A stretch of 64,000 nt of DNA from Lactococcus protaetiae (GTDB lineage Bacteria > Bacillota > Bacilli > Lactobacillales > Streptococcaceae): the NCBI RefSeq assembly GCF_006965445.1, contig NZ_CP041356.1, positions 2,632,019 through 2,696,018 on the forward strand. The letters run 5' to 3'. Below the pieces are notes generated by a model. That model saw nothing but the letters and a program-made list of their open reading frames with translations. It searched no databases and had not been told where the DNA came from. A program made the translations under genes and the position numbers. Of this stretch, positions 37,669 through 47,738 are shown piece after piece. Within the stretch, counting starts at the first letter, position 1; each line of letters starts with the position of its first letter.

Positions 37669-40467
37669 TTAGTCTTCAAATCCATTTTCAAGGACTTCTG
37701 GAAATTCAGCTGAAACAATCCCCGCACAATGTTCACAAAGTACTTTAAGATATTCATTTGTGTTATGACCCACTGTTTCATCTGTACGACGGCAACGTTC
37801 ACAAACTTCTCCAGCTGCGTGTTCGACAGTAATTGCTACATCTTCAAATCTAATTGCTGTTTCTGGTGCTTCTTCTAAAGTCTTGTCAGCAATGACAAAA
37901 TTTGACACAATCAAAAGCTGCGCTACATTTTCATCAATTGCTGTCAGTAAAGTCCGCACGACTTCATTTGGATAAACTGTCACTGTTGCTTCCAGAGACT
38001 TACCGATAAGTTTGGCTTCCCGTGCATTTTCCAGAGCTTTCAAAACTTCGTCACGGAAATCTAAGAAGGCCTCCCAGTCCCCTAATAATTCATCTGCTCC
38101 CGCAATTTCCCCTGCTTCTGGCATTTCTGAAAGATAGGCAAATTCTTCTTTTTCGTGCACAAGGTAAGTCCACGTTTCTTCAGCTGTATGTGGTAAGATA
38201 GGCACTAGTAATTTCACAAGGTCTTTCAAAATAACATACATTACTGTTTGCATCGAACGACGAGCTTGAGATTTTGCAGCTTCAATATAAACCACATCTT
38301 TAGCAAAATCTAAATAGAATGCAGACAAATCGTTAGTGATAAAGTTTATAACTGCCTTGTAAACAGACATAAAGCTATATTTGTCATATGCTGTACGAAT
38401 TTGTTTGACAAGCTCATTAAATTTCACAAGCATATATTTGTCAGCACCGCGAAGTTCAGCAAATTCTACAATATCACTATTTGGATTAAAATCAGAGGTA
38501 TTAGCGACCAAGAAACGCAAAGTATTGCGGATTTTGCGGTAAACTTCTGACACTTGACTGAGAATGTCCATAGAAACACGTACATCTGACTCTGTATCAA
38601 TAGATGCTACCCAAAGCCTTAGAATATCTGCACCAAGTTTTTTTGTCACATCTTTTGGAACAATCGTGTTGCCAATCGATTTCGACATCTTACGACCTTT
38701 TCCGTCCAAGACAAAACCTTGCGACAAAACAGCTTTATAAGGCGCCACGCCATTGACCGCTACAGATGTTGTAATAGAGGAATTAAACCAACCACGATAT
38801 TGGTCTGAGCCTTCAAGATAAAGGTCAGCAGGAAAACTGAGATAGTCACGTTCATTGAGCACCCCATTCCAAGAAGAACCTGAGTCAAACCAGACGTCCA
38901 TGATGTCTTTTTCTTTTGTGAATTCACCATTTGGTGAACCTGGATGTGTAAATCCTTCTGGCAGCAATTCTTTTGCTGTCTTTTCAAACCAGACTTTTGA
39001 GCCCTGTTTTGCAAAAAGTTCTGCCACGTGTTCCGTGGTTTCTGGTGTAATGATAGCTTCTCCATTTTCAGCATAGAAAATAGGCAATGGCACACCCCAT
39101 GCACGTTGACGTGAGATGACCCAGTCTCCACGATCACGCACCATATTGTATAGACGCGTTTTGCCCCATGGAATAACCCAGTTCACTTTTTCCACTTCAT
39201 CCAAGATGTTTTGACGGAATTTGTCAATAGAAGCAAACCACTGCGGTGTCGCACGGAAAATAACTGGTTTTTTTGTTCTCCAGTCGTGTGGGTAACTATG
39301 TGTGAAAAATTCAAGCTTGAGCAAAGCGCCTTTTTCTTCTAGCCATTTACTTACGATTTTATTTCCATCATCATAGAAAACTCCTTCGAGTCCTGGCGCT
39401 TCATCTGTATAATAGCCTCGATTGTCAATTGGTGAAAGGACAGGTAAATTATATTTGCGACTTGAGAAATAGTCATCTTCACCATGACCAGGTGCCACAT
39501 GGACAAGCCCTGTACCAGAGTCAAGTGTGACATAGTCTGCGTTCATAATCAAAGTCTCACGGTCATAAAATGGATGCCTAGCAACCATATATTCCAACTC
39601 AGAACCTTTAATCGTCTGGAGAACTTGAGAATTTTCCCATTCTAATTTTTCTGAAACAGCTTCTAACATTTCAGAGGCGATGACAAACTTTCTGTCATTT
39701 ACTGCCACCACTGAATAATCATAGTCAGGATGTGCAAAAATTCCTAAATTTGATGGAATAGTCCAAGGAGTTGTCGTCCAAATCACAAACTCAACATCTT
39801 CTGGCAATTTCCCTTTTGTGTCTTTTGCTTTGAAAGCAACAAAAATTGAGGCAGAACGAACATCTTGATACTCAATTTCGGCTTCGGCAAGCGAGCTTTC
39901 TGATGATGGTGACCAATAAATTGGTTTCTGTCCTTTATAGATATAGCCTTTTTCAGCCATTTTACCAAAAACACGAATTTGCGCTGCTTCATATTCAGGG
40001 AGTAAAGTCAAATATGGACGTTCCCAATCTGCTAATACGCCTAATGATTTGAAATCGGCACGTTGCATATCGACTTGCTTCATGGCGTATTTACGACATT
40101 CTTCAAGATAATCAAGCAAGTCCATCTCTTTACGTTTCATTCCTGCTTTTGCAAGTTGTTGCTCAATTGGCAAACCGTGTGTGTCCCAACCTGGAACGTA
40201 AGGTGCCCGAAAACCAGCCATTGATTTATAACGTACAATGATATCTTTTGAAATTTTGTTGAGCGAATGTCCAATATGAATGTTCCCATTGGCATATGGA
40301 GGACCGTCATGTAGCATAAATGATGGTTTCCCTTCATTGAGTTGTTGACGTTTCTCATAAAGCGAAGCGCTCTCCCAGCCTTTTTGCCAGTCTGGTTCTT
40401 TCGTTGGCAAACCCGCACGCATCGGAAATGCAGTTTTTCCAAGATTTAATGTATCTTTGATTTTCAT
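37669..40467 (-). CDS. ileS: Isoleucyl-tRNA synthetase
   Basis: Charges tRNA-Ile. 932 residues from the ATG giving [20 protein letters not shown], the usual lactococcal start, with AAGGGA upstream; an in-frame ATG 14 codons earlier is less likely. HIGH signature is [19 protein letters not shown] (about 55), KMSKS is in [10 protein letters not shown] (about 598), and CP1 editing and anticodon domains lie between and after. The C-terminal zinc site CERCRR...CEHC is present. Controlled by a T-box leader that lies about 750-1050 bases upstream, separated from the gene by repeats. Confidence 0.97.
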   Translation of the reverse strand: MKIKDTLNLGKTAFPMRAGLPTKEPDWQKGWESASLYEKRQQLNEGKPSFMLHDGPPYANGNIHIGHSLNKISKDIIVRYKSMAGFRAPYVPGWDTHGLPIEQQLAKAGMKRKEMDLLDYLEECRKYAMKQVDMQRADFKSLGVLADWERPYLTLLPEYEAAQIRVFGKMAEKGYIYKGQKPIYWSPSSESSLAEAEIEYQDVRSASIFVAFKAKDTKGKLPEDVEFVIWTTTPWTIPSNLGIFAHPDYDYSVVAVNDRKFVIASEMLEAVSEKLEWENSQVLQTIKGSELEYMVARHPFYDRETLIMNADYVTLDSGTGLVHVAPGHGEDDYFSSRKYNLPVLSPIDNRGYYTDEAPGLEGVFYDDGNKIVSKWLEEKGALLKLEFFTHSYPHDWRTKKPVIFRATPQWFASIDKFRQNILDEVEKVNWVIPWGKTRLYNMVRDRGDWVISRQRAWGVPLPIFYAENGEAIITPETTEHVAELFAKQGSKVWFEKTAKELLPEGFTHPGSPNGEFTKEKDIMDVWFDSGSSWNGVLNERDYLSFPADLYLEGSDQYRGWFNSSITTSVAVNGVAPYKAVLSQGFVLDGKGRKMSKSIGNTIVPKDVTKKLGADILRLWVASIDTESDVRVSMDILSQVSEVYRKIRNTLRFLVANTSDFNPNSDIVEFAELRGADKYMLVKFNELVKQIRTAYDKYSFMSVYKAVINFITNDLSAFYLDFAKDVVYIEAAKSQARRSMQTVMYVILKDLVKLLVPILPHTAEETWTYLVHEKEEFAYLSEMPEAGEIAGADELLGDWEAFLDFRDEVLKALENAREAKLIGKSLEATVTVYPNEVVRTLLTAIDENVAQLLIVSNFVIADKTLEEAPETAIRFEDVAITVEHAAGEVCERCRRTDETVGHNTNEYLKVLCEHCAGIVSAEFPEVLENGFED

Positions 40468-40539
40468 AAGATTCCCTTTCTCTCTTTTGCTATGAATAAA
40501 GTTAGTCATACTATGGATAAACTATAGCTAAGCTACTCT

Positions 40540-41090
40540 AAAATGCAACCAAGATTGCTCTAAATTTTTCGTCAGACTGAGGCGGAAGGACGCAGGCTTG
40601 TTGGCACAAGTCAAGGACGACAACGAAGGGCTGACGGGAAATTTGAGGAAGATTGGGTGTATTTTAGAGTAGCTTAGCTATATTGTAAAAATCATCAATG
40701 ACTTACGGTGATTTGCACTTATTCTTGTACAAAAAGTGTAACAAGAATCACTATAGCTCTACATTTCACTACACTGTCCGTTTGCTTAACTGCTAAAGCA
40801 GTAAGAGCAAAAGGCAAAGCGATAAGGCGAAATGGCAATCCTTGAATTTCGTCCGATTGCCCTAGAGCGTTTAGGATTCTGGGACAGGGTTGAACTCATA
40901 TCAGAGATGTTAAGCAGACTTTTGTAGCTTTAGCTGCGTGCAGGTCGCTTAGTTGTTACACCTAGAGGTTATACCCTAACTGAATTCAGTGGTGAGTTGC
41001 CCTTTTATCAGTCGCTTCATCGACTAGAGAAAATGGACAAATATTTTACGAAACTCCCACTGAACAACTCTTGACTTCAGTGCAATATAC
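40540..41090. repeat. Composite repeat locus inside the ileS leader
   Basis: Lies between the ileS T-box terminator and the ileS start. It holds mosaic blocks ('gctgtccgtt'/'aaggcgaaat' family, about 40750-40880), the 'ttaagcagac...gttacaccta' module C (about 40890-40978), and module B (about 40980-41083). The last blocks are nearly the same as those at 58.97-59.09 kb. No gene seen; the remainder of 40468-41214 is also non-coding. Confidence 0.8.
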
Positions 41091-41214
41091 CATCGCCCCA
41101 AATGGCTAGACAGCGTAGCTATCAAAGAGTATTGATAAAAAGACGTATCAGCTTGATGACAAGCTTTATTCATAACAAAAAGATAAATTAATGAGTAATA
41201 ATAAAAAATAAACA

Positions 41215-41519
41215 AAAAAACGGTCTCCGCAAAGGACGAAAAACCGTGGTACCACCTTATTTTTTTCTGTCAGCATACTGACAGAAACTCAGAACGTGTA
41301 ACGTACGCGACGCTTGAACTTACAAAATTTTCAGCTCAAGAAATTATGCTCAACAGTCGTGTTCAAAAGTAAAGTGAACCTCTGAACACCTTGAATATTC
41401 ACTGACAGAATTTTTGTCAGTAAATATGTTGAAACAAATCAGCTGATGATGAGAAAAACAGAGATTACGGAACTTCCATCAACTTCCGCTCGCTAGAAAT
41501 ATGTTTTTCAAACCTTGGT
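41215..41519 (-). promoter_or_regulatory. T-box leader of ileS
   Basis: On the minus strand, AGCGAGC and the GATGGAAG block begin stem I (about 41493-41470). The T-box core AAGGTGGTACCACGG lies at about 41258-41244, followed by the terminator stem (ACGGTTTTTCGTCC ... GGAGACCGTTTTTTT, ending near 41214). Candidate ATC (Ile) specifier triplets lie near 41437-41445 (CTCATCATCAG), not resolved by eye. A CTGTCAG-CATA-CTGACAG palindrome (41267-41284) sits directly upstream of the T-box core. Uncharged tRNA-Ile would favour antitermination and ileS expression. Confidence 0.9.
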
Positions 41520-41528
41520 CTGACTTTT

Positions 41529-42407
41529 TTAATTTTTTAATTCACTTAAATCGATTGTTTCTTGATCATCAAGTGGATTTGGTACTTCTGGAATTTCTGC
41601 TTCTAATTCGGGAAAAATTTCATCCGCTTCCACTGTCTCTGACATACTGTCCTCATTTACAGATTCTTCCGTAAACTCACTTGATACTTCTTCTGTTTCA
41701 GTCAATTCATCGATATCTACCGTTGGAGCTTCTTCTATTTCTGAAAACTCAGGTATTTCTTCAGGTTTAACATCACTTGATTCAACTTCCAAATCTTCGT
41801 CAGAAAGTGGCGTAATACTTTGAGTTTTTGTCAATGTATTTTCTGCATCTCCCAAATGTTCTTCAAGTATTTCTTGAAGTTTTTCTTCGGGATTAGTCAC
41901 ATAACTCTGAGTCGGTTGCAACATTTCTGCCCAATCATCAGATTGTACTGAAGCAAGCTGAGCTTCAATGATAGAAGTCATCCGTTGATGATAAAGACGC
42001 ATCTTCCGCTTCAAATCGTCCGTATCACGAACCAAACGTCGCGCATCTTCTGAAGCAGCATTTAAAATCAAGCCAGCTTCTTTTTTCGCAGCTTCGATGA
42101 TGAGCTGACTCTTATTTCCAGCATCAGCAATAATATTATTTGCTTCATTTTGAGATTGCGAACGAAGATTATCTGCAGCATCTTGTGCTACAACAATAGA
42201 CTTATTCAACGAATCCTTCATGTCGTCAAAATATTTTACGCGTTCGCGCAATGATTTCAACTCACGCTCTTGGTCTTTAATCGTTTGTGCAAATTCATCG
42301 TAATCACGAACCACGATATCCAGAAACTCATCCACTTCATGTTTGTTGAAACCGCGAAATTGTGGGTTAAATGTTTTATTTTGGACGTCCAGACTATTCA
42401 ATGTCAT
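41529..42407 (-). CDS. divIVA: Cell division protein DivIVA
   Basis: 292 residues. The N-terminal domain LNSLDVQNKTFNPQFRGFNKHEVDEFLD (about 2-30) binds curved membrane at the septum and poles; a long coiled coil follows (about 30-180), and then an acidic Glu/Ser/Pro-rich tail (185-292) that is long and low-complexity compared with pneumococcal DivIVA. It is last in the ftsA-to-divIVA cluster, with ileS downstream. In streptococci DivIVA is phosphorylated by the PASTA kinase, a homologue of which lies at 61.4-63.3 kb. Confidence 0.95.
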   Translation of the reverse strand: MTLNSLDVQNKTFNPQFRGFNKHEVDEFLDIVVRDYDEFAQTIKDQERELKSLRERVKYFDDMKDSLNKSIVVAQDAADNLRSQSQNEANNIIADAGNKSQLIIEAAKKEAGLILNAASEDARRLVRDTDDLKRKMRLYHQRMTSIIEAQLASVQSDDWAEMLQPTQSYVTNPEEKLQEILEEHLGDAENTLTKTQSITPLSDEDLEVESSDVKPEEIPEFSEIEEAPTVDIDELTETEEVSSEFTEESVNEDSMSETVEADEIFPELEAEIPEVPNPLDDQETIDLSELKN

Positions 42408-42573
42408 AGCTCACTCCTTTTCATATTTAGCGAAAATCTTTTATATTCAGTCCCTTTTTAATCTACTGAGCGAGACTGCTATGGTTGTCATGCGACTATC
42501 AACCCATTGCCATTTTTTACAACAAATCAGCTCTCATTCAACCAAAATCTAATGATTTTCAAACTTTTAAATC

Positions 42574-43365
42574 TTACTTCTTACTATTTTTAGTAAGTTC
42601 AACTTCAACTCTCTGCTTACCTTTTTTCGTCAGTCCCAAAATTTTCACAATCTTGACTCGACCAAACCCACGAACACTAATTAAATCGCCTTCAGTAACA
42701 GAGAAATCTTTTTTATTTATTTCAAGGTAATTAATCTTAACCTTATTTGATTCTAACATATTCGTCGCAATATTGCGAGAAATTTTAAAAGAAACAGCGA
42801 TGATTTTATCAAGTCTTAAACTATCTACAAGAACAACATCACTGACAGGACTGTCAGTGGTTTCTGTCAGTGCTGACAGCGAAATTTCCTTGATTTTTAC
42901 TGCACTTCGACCTATTTTATCAATAGACTTAAATATATTTACCAAATGTTTACTGACAAAAACTTGAATACTCTTGTCAGTAACAATAATATCCCCTAAC
43001 TCTTGTCTTTTGACCCCTGTTTGTCCTAAAAAAGTCCCTAAAACTTGAGCATGTGAAATTTGTGAAAATTTCGTTGCATAATTAATTTCAAGCAAGGATA
43101 AATCAAAATCCTCAACATCCAAAATATAAAATTGTGGAGCTAAAATCATTTTTGAAAGTTCTGTAACTGCGAAATCCTGACTTGAAAAAATATGGACTTC
43201 TCGTTTATTTGCTAGACTTTGAAGAATTTGACATTCGCGAGGGTTTAAAAAGTGAGTCGTTATCACTGAATAAGATTGCTCAACTTGATTAATCCAATCC
43301 ACACAACGATCAATAAATCTTCGTTCCTCAGGATGAAAATGCTGATAAATATTTTCAGATGTCAA
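42574..43365 (-). CDS. ylmH: YlmH, S4-domain RNA-binding protein
   Basis: 263 residues. N-terminal domain ending near 180, then an S4 RNA-binding domain (about 185-250: LRLDKIIAVSFKISRNIATNMLESNKVKINYLEI). YlmH homologues bind ribosomes or peptidyl-tRNA and help rescue stalled large subunits. The start overlaps the end of yggT by 4 bases. Residues around LSALTETTDS are encoded by a CTGTCAG-type palindrome (42864-42879). Confidence 0.9.
   Translation of the reverse strand: MTSENIYQHFHPEERRFIDRCVDWINQVEQSYSVITTHFLNPRECQILQSLANKREVHIFSSQDFAVTELSKMILAPQFYILDVEDFDLSLLEINYATKFSQISHAQVLGTFLGQTGVKRQELGDIIVTDKSIQVFVSKHLVNIFKSIDKIGRSAVKIKEISLSALTETTDSPVSDVVLVDSLRLDKIIAVSFKISRNIATNMLESNKVKINYLEINKKDFSVTEGDLISVRGFGRVKIVKILGLTKKGKQRVEVELTKNSKK
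42864..42879. repeat. CTGTCAG-TG-CTGACAG palindrome inside ylmH
   Basis: Perfect seven-base arms within coding sequence, preceded at 42841-42857 by a second, degenerate CTGACAG/CTGTCAG pair. Encodes SALTE. Confidence 0.75.
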
Positions 43366-43637
43366 AACAAGATACCATTAAGTACAATTGCAATGAAACG
43401 TTGAATCAACTGTAAAGCAATAATCGCAACCCATATTGTGAAATCCAACCCAGCAATCCGCAGAGGAAGATTTTCAAATAAACTAAGATAAGGACGAGAG
43501 ATTTTGATAATTAATTGACCAATCCATGTGCCATATAAACTAGGTACCCAACTCATTAAAGCATAAATAACCAGAATAAACGAATAAACATCCATCAAAC
43601 GGAAAAGCCAACTCACTAGTGTAAGAATTGTAAGCAT
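43362..43637 (-). CDS. yggT: YggT-family membrane protein
   Basis: 91 residues, two hydrophobic segments (about 3-28 and 62-88) with a loop containing PYLSLFENLPLRIAGLDFT, the YggT motif. Part of the conserved ftsZ-sepF-yggT-ylmH-divIVA cluster; overlaps ylmH by four bases and abuts sepF (shared base). A role in osmotic tolerance or division is suggested for homologues but not settled. Confidence 0.9.
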   Translation of the reverse strand: MLTILTLVSWLFRLMDVYSFILVIYALMSWVPSLYGTWIGQLIIKISRPYLSLFENLPLRIAGLDFTIWVAIIALQLIQRFIAIVLNGILF

Positions 43638-44227
43638 TAGTATAAATCGTAACTTTCAAAATTTTGGCCAGCCAAGATGGACATTTCTTTGGCTGCATCA
43701 ACAGTGATATTTGCAGGAGTCATCAAGAAAATCTGACCTCCAACATTTTGAATATCACCATCAAGAGTAAAGACCACACCCGTCATGAAGTCGATTGAAC
43801 GACGCGCTTGTGCATCTCCCATAAATTTAAAATTCACAAGGACAGATTCACCATTTTTGACGATACGCGCTGCTTCCATGATGTCCGCATAGGCACGTGG
43901 TTCTTTGATTGCAATAGTTGAAACCGCAGAAGCAAGAGATTGTGCTTGCGTAGCTGAGGCTTGTTGTACGATTTTTTCAGGCATAGGTTTTGAGAAATTT
44001 GAAACAGTGCGTTTTGGTGCAACTGTTTGTGTTTGAGTTCTTGTAGTTGAAGATGTGGTACGAGATTGACTCGCACCTTTAGGCATTGTTCGCTCCTCAA
44101 CTTTAGGTTTTGGTGTAGATACTACAGTTGGCTTAGATTCTTGCACAGGGCGAACAGGTTCATCGAACTCTTCTTCATCCTCTACAAAATAATCACGCAG
44201 ATTATTCATCCAATCTTTAAAGGCCAT
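43637..44227 (-). CDS. sepF: Cell division protein SepF
   Basis: 196 residues. A short N-terminal amphipathic membrane-binding helix (MAFKDWMNNLRDYF), an acidic then Pro/Lys/Thr-rich linker (15-100), and the SepF core (about 105-196: EPRAYADIMEAARIVKNGESVLVNFKFM, RRSIDFMTGVVF, GGQIFLMTP). It binds the FtsZ C-terminus and organises filaments at the septum. Confidence 0.95.
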   Translation of the reverse strand: MAFKDWMNNLRDYFVEDEEEFDEPVRPVQESKPTVVSTPKPKVEERTMPKGASQSRTTSSTTRTQTQTVAPKRTVSNFSKPMPEKIVQQASATQAQSLASAVSTIAIKEPRAYADIMEAARIVKNGESVLVNFKFMGDAQARRSIDFMTGVVFTLDGDIQNVGGQIFLMTPANITVDAAKEMSILAGQNFESYDLY

Positions 44228-44258
44228 ATTTTCCTCCGTTGTTTACTTTGAAAGTAGC

Positions 44259-44936
44259 TTACAAGTCTTTAAAAAACTCTGTGCCAATCCTAACAAAGGT
44301 CGCACCATTTTTAATGGCATTCCGATAATCTCTACTCATTCCCATACTTAATTCAGTACAAGGAATATTAGGGATTTTCATCTCAGATATTTCAACTTGT
44401 AATTTTTTTGTTCGTCCGAAAATGTCATCGCATTCTTCTTCAGTTGCATCAAACGGAGCCATAGTCATCAAACCAACGATCTTAATATTTTCTAATTCTG
44501 ACAACTCTGTCAGTACTGACAGAAGTTCATCAGCGGAAAATCCATGCTTACTTTCTTCACCTGATATGTTTACTTCTACAAAACATTTGATGACATGATT
44601 CGCACGTTTATTAATTTCACTGGCTAGTTTCACAGAATCTAACGCATGAAAATAATCAACAAAATTAATCACATCTTTCACTTTTCGTCTTTGTAAATTA
44701 CCAATCAAGTGCCAAGTTACATCATACTCTTTCAAAGAATTATATTTCTCAAGAAAAAGATCAACCCGATTTTCAGCAATATGCTTAATTCCATTTTCAA
44801 TCACTTCGCGTGCAACATCAGAGGTAACATATTTTGTCACTGCAATAACAGAAACCGACTGATTAGAATAAGAAGACGCAGCCTGCGCCGCATCTACATT
44901 ACTCATTATTTGTTTAACATTTTCTGTAATTGTCAT
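44259..44936 (-). CDS. ylmE: YggS/YlmE family PLP-homeostasis protein
   Basis: 225 residues, alanine-racemase N-terminal-like TIM barrel that binds PLP. The Lys is in VIAVTKYVTSDVA (about residue 34), and HLIGNLQRRK, HALDSVKLA, SGEESKHGF, GLMTMAPFD and ELSMGMSRDYRNAI are the family blocks. It controls PLP pools rather than catalysing a reaction. It follows ftsZ by three bases. A perfect CTGTCAG palindrome (44507-44522) encodes the LSVLTE stretch. Confidence 0.93.
   Translation of the reverse strand: MTITENVKQIMSNVDAAQAASSYSNQSVSVIAVTKYVTSDVAREVIENGIKHIAENRVDLFLEKYNSLKEYDVTWHLIGNLQRRKVKDVINFVDYFHALDSVKLASEINKRANHVIKCFVEVNISGEESKHGFSADELLSVLTELSELENIKIVGLMTMAPFDATEEECDDIFGRTKKLQVEISEMKIPNIPCTELSMGMSRDYRNAIKNGATFVRIGTEFFKDL
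44507..44522. repeat. CTGTCAG-TA-CTGACAG palindrome inside ylmE
   Basis: Perfect 16-base palindrome in coding sequence, translated SVLTE on the gene strand. Confidence 0.75.
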
Positions 44937-44939
44937 TGA

Positions 44940-46175
44940 TTAATGTTTACGGAAGAATGGTGGAGTATCAAGGTCTTCATCAGAACTTGGAATTCCGTTG
45001 AAGCTTGTAACTGAAGAACTTTCGCGTGTGTTATTCACTGATTGACGTGGTGAATTTTCGCGACGAATATCCCAATCTCCAAATGCTGATGATTGATTTT
45101 GTGCTTGAGGAGTAGCTTGTTGTTGTTGAACGGGACGACTACCAGCCATATTTGTGTTATGTGTCAAATTTGGTTGACGACGAGTTTCTGGTTGAAAACC
45201 AAGCGCTTCATCTGCAACTTCTTTTGTAACACCAGTTGCCACAACTGTGACACGAATTTCATCTTTGAGGTTAGGGTCAATAGCTGTACCCAACATAATA
45301 TTTACATCATTACCCGCAGCTTGGATAACAATTTCTGAAGCATCTTGTGCTTCAATCAAACTCATATCCATACCACCTGTAACATTCAAGAGAACATTTT
45401 CAGCACCTTCAATAGTTGTTTCAAGAAGCGGTGAATAAATGGCTTTGCGTGTGGCTTCAATGACACGTTCTTCTCCAGTAGCCACACCAATACCCATAAG
45501 GGCATCTCCTTTGTTTTCCATAACAGTTTTCACGTCAGCGAAGTCAAGGTTAATCATACCTGGATTTGTAATAAGGTCCGTTACACCTTGCACCCCTTGA
45601 CGAAGAACATTATCTGCTTCACGCAATGCCTCTGTCAAAGGCGTTTTCTTATCTACAATTTCAAGCAAGTTATTATTTGAAATGATAAGCAAGGTATCAA
45701 CATTGGCACGAAGTGCTTCAATACCTTCTGTTGCGAAGTAGCTCCGTTTTGATCCTTCAAAACCAAATGGACGTGTTACGACTGCAACAGTCAAAGCGCC
45801 AAGCTCTTTTGCAATTTGAGCAATCACTGGTGCAGCACCTGTACCAGTACCACCACCCATACCAGCGGTGATGAAAATCATGTCTGAGCCTTCAAGCGAC
45901 TGAGCAACTGTTTCAGCTGATTCTTCAGCTGCACGTTTACCAACTTCAGGTTGTGCGCCAGCACCAAGACCACGAGTTAACTTTGGGCCAAGCTGAATCA
46001 CTGTGTCAGCTTTTGAGCTTCGCAGTGCTTGCACATCAGTGTTTGCAGCGATAAATTCAACGCCAGAAACACCTTCTTCAATCATACGGTTGATGGCATT
46101 ACCACCACCACCGCCGACACCGATTACTTTAATTACAGCACCAGTAGTCAAGTCTGTATCAAATGAAAATTCCAT
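44940..46175 (-). CDS. ftsZ: Cell division protein FtsZ
   Basis: 411 residues, tubulin-like GTPase forming the Z-ring. GTP-binding signature [13 protein letters not shown] (about 104-116), T7 loop NLDFADVK (about 207), C-terminal domain to about 320, Gln/Asn-rich linker, and the conserved terminal peptide [13 protein letters not shown] that binds FtsA and SepF. It follows ftsA by 30 bases. Confidence 0.99.
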   Translation of the reverse strand: MEFSFDTDLTTGAVIKVIGVGGGGGNAINRMIEEGVSGVEFIAANTDVQALRSSKADTVIQLGPKLTRGLGAGAQPEVGKRAAEESAETVAQSLEGSDMIFITAGMGGGTGTGAAPVIAQIAKELGALTVAVVTRPFGFEGSKRSYFATEGIEALRANVDTLLIISNNNLLEIVDKKTPLTEALREADNVLRQGVQGVTDLITNPGMINLDFADVKTVMENKGDALMGIGVATGEERVIEATRKAIYSPLLETTIEGAENVLLNVTGGMDMSLIEAQDASEIVIQAAGNDVNIMLGTAIDPNLKDEIRVTVVATGVTKEVADEALGFQPETRRQPNLTHNTNMAGSRPVQQQQATPQAQNQSSAFGDWDIRRENSPRQSVNNTRESSSVTSFNGIPSSDEDLDTPPFFRKH

Positions 46176-46205
46176 GTTTTTTATTTCTCCGTATTTACTT
46201 TCAGA

Positions 46206-47579
46206 TTAGTCGAAAAGGTTGCCGAACATATTTTTAACACGATCAACGATGCCTTCTTTTTCTTCTTCAGGTTCAGCTGCTTTCGGTGTAGCCACAGGTC
46301 TTGTTTGTTGTTCTGCGTAGAATTCACTTTCTCCACTTGCTGCTGGTGCAGCAGGTTGAACAGTTACATTCTGAACGGGAGCAACATATGTTTCCTCAAC
46401 AGGCGTATAAGCGTAATCTCCAGAAAGCGCATGTGAAACAAGAATATCAATATCACTGCGATTTCCAATGTAATTGACTACACTAATCACTTGTGCAAAT
46501 GCAGGATTTCTTAATCCCATTTCACCTGGAACAAAAAGTCTAGCATTAATCCCTAGTGTTCTCGTTGCTAAATCAACAACACCAGGCATCGCAGCAGTAC
46601 CTCCAACCAAAATCAACCCACCAGGAGCCTCAAATGTACGACCACGTTCTAAATCTTGACGAACACGATCAAAAATTTGAGTCATCCGAGCTTCAATGAT
46701 TTGTGAAAGATAATACTCTGTTACTTGTTCTGGTTCATCTTTTCCAACGACGTCAACAAGAAAATATTCATCTTGGCTTGCACGTTCAGTACTTGCTTCA
46801 CCATAATTTACTTTCAAATCTTCGGCAGCAGAGATTGATGTATTCAAAACTGTTGAGATATCTTTGGTTACATAGTCTCCACCTTCAGGGCTTGTATGCG
46901 TAAACTTAAGGGCTTGTTCTTTTACAGCTGTTACTGTCGTTTGACCAGCACCCAAGTCAACCATGATTGTTCCAAACTCACGTTCACCTTCTGAAAGAAC
47001 GTATTGTGACATTGCAAGCGGAGCGATAACAATATTGTCAACACTCAAACCTGCACGTTCAACAACTTTACGGATATTATGAACAAGTGTTTTAGGTCCT
47101 GTGTAAACTACTCCACGCATTTCAAGACGTACTCCAAACATACCTCTTGGATCTGAAATACCTGTAAATCCGTCAACTGTAAACTCAGTTGTTTCCACAG
47201 CGATGATTTCACGTTCAGGAACAATCCCACGCATCAAAGCGTTTTGAATGACTTGAAGTACATCGTTGTCTGTAATTTCTTTAGTTTCACCAACAATTGG
47301 TACCATTCCTTGGCAGGGTTCCATTTCGAGGGAATTTGCTGGAATACTCACATTGATACGATCAATCGTGATTCCTGCACGTTCTTCAGCGGCATTTACA
47401 GCTTTGCGTAAAGCTTGCGCTACCTTCTCAATATCTACAATAATTCCATTTTTTAGGCCATCGGATTTTGCATTTCCGACACCAATAATATTCATTTCAC
47501 CTGAGACGTATTCTGCAACAAGCACTTTGATTGTGTTTGTCCCGATATCTACGCCTGTATAAAGTCCACTTTTTGCCAT
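46206..47579 (-). CDS. ftsA: Cell division protein FtsA
   Basis: 457 residues, actin-like ATPase that tethers FtsZ to the membrane. Phosphate-1 loop YTGVDIGTNTIKV (about 7-19), phosphate-2 TIMVDLGAGQTTV (about 200), adenosine loop GLILVGGTAAMPG (about 330). Pro/Ala/Glu-rich linker (about 390-440) and the C-terminal amphipathic helix GIVDRVKNMFGNLFD. First gene of the division operon, with a promoter at 47676-47703. Confidence 0.97.
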   Translation of the reverse strand: MAKSGLYTGVDIGTNTIKVLVAEYVSGEMNIIGVGNAKSDGLKNGIIVDIEKVAQALRKAVNAAEERAGITIDRINVSIPANSLEMEPCQGMVPIVGETKEITDNDVLQVIQNALMRGIVPEREIIAVETTEFTVDGFTGISDPRGMFGVRLEMRGVVYTGPKTLVHNIRKVVERAGLSVDNIVIAPLAMSQYVLSEGEREFGTIMVDLGAGQTTVTAVKEQALKFTHTSPEGGDYVTKDISTVLNTSISAAEDLKVNYGEASTERASQDEYFLVDVVGKDEPEQVTEYYLSQIIEARMTQIFDRVRQDLERGRTFEAPGGLILVGGTAAMPGVVDLATRTLGINARLFVPGEMGLRNPAFAQVISVVNYIGNRSDIDILVSHALSGDYAYTPVEETYVAPVQNVTVQPAAPAASGESEFYAEQQTRPVATPKAAEPEEEKEGIVDRVKNMFGNLFD

Positions 47580-47675
47580 AAAAGCGACTCCTTTCCCTCA
47601 CACATCACGATTCGTATTTTTTTTAATAAAAGCTAAGTGCACAGATATTTTTGTATGCAATTACACTCATTAATT

Positions 47676-47703
47676 ATTTTAACATAAAATCACAGTAAAA
47701 CAA
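47676..47703 (-). promoter_or_regulatory. Promoter of the ftsA operon, overlapping the degV terminator
   Basis: TTGTTT at 47703-47698, 16-base spacer and TGT-extended TAAAAT at 47681-47676 on the minus strand, about 97 bases before ftsA. The -35 and spacer lie within a hairpin (AATCACAG ... CTGTGATT, about 47685-47722) that probably ends degV transcription. Confidence 0.6.
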
Positions 47704-47738
47704 GAGTTTAGCTGTGATTTTTTTACTTTTTTATTAAA

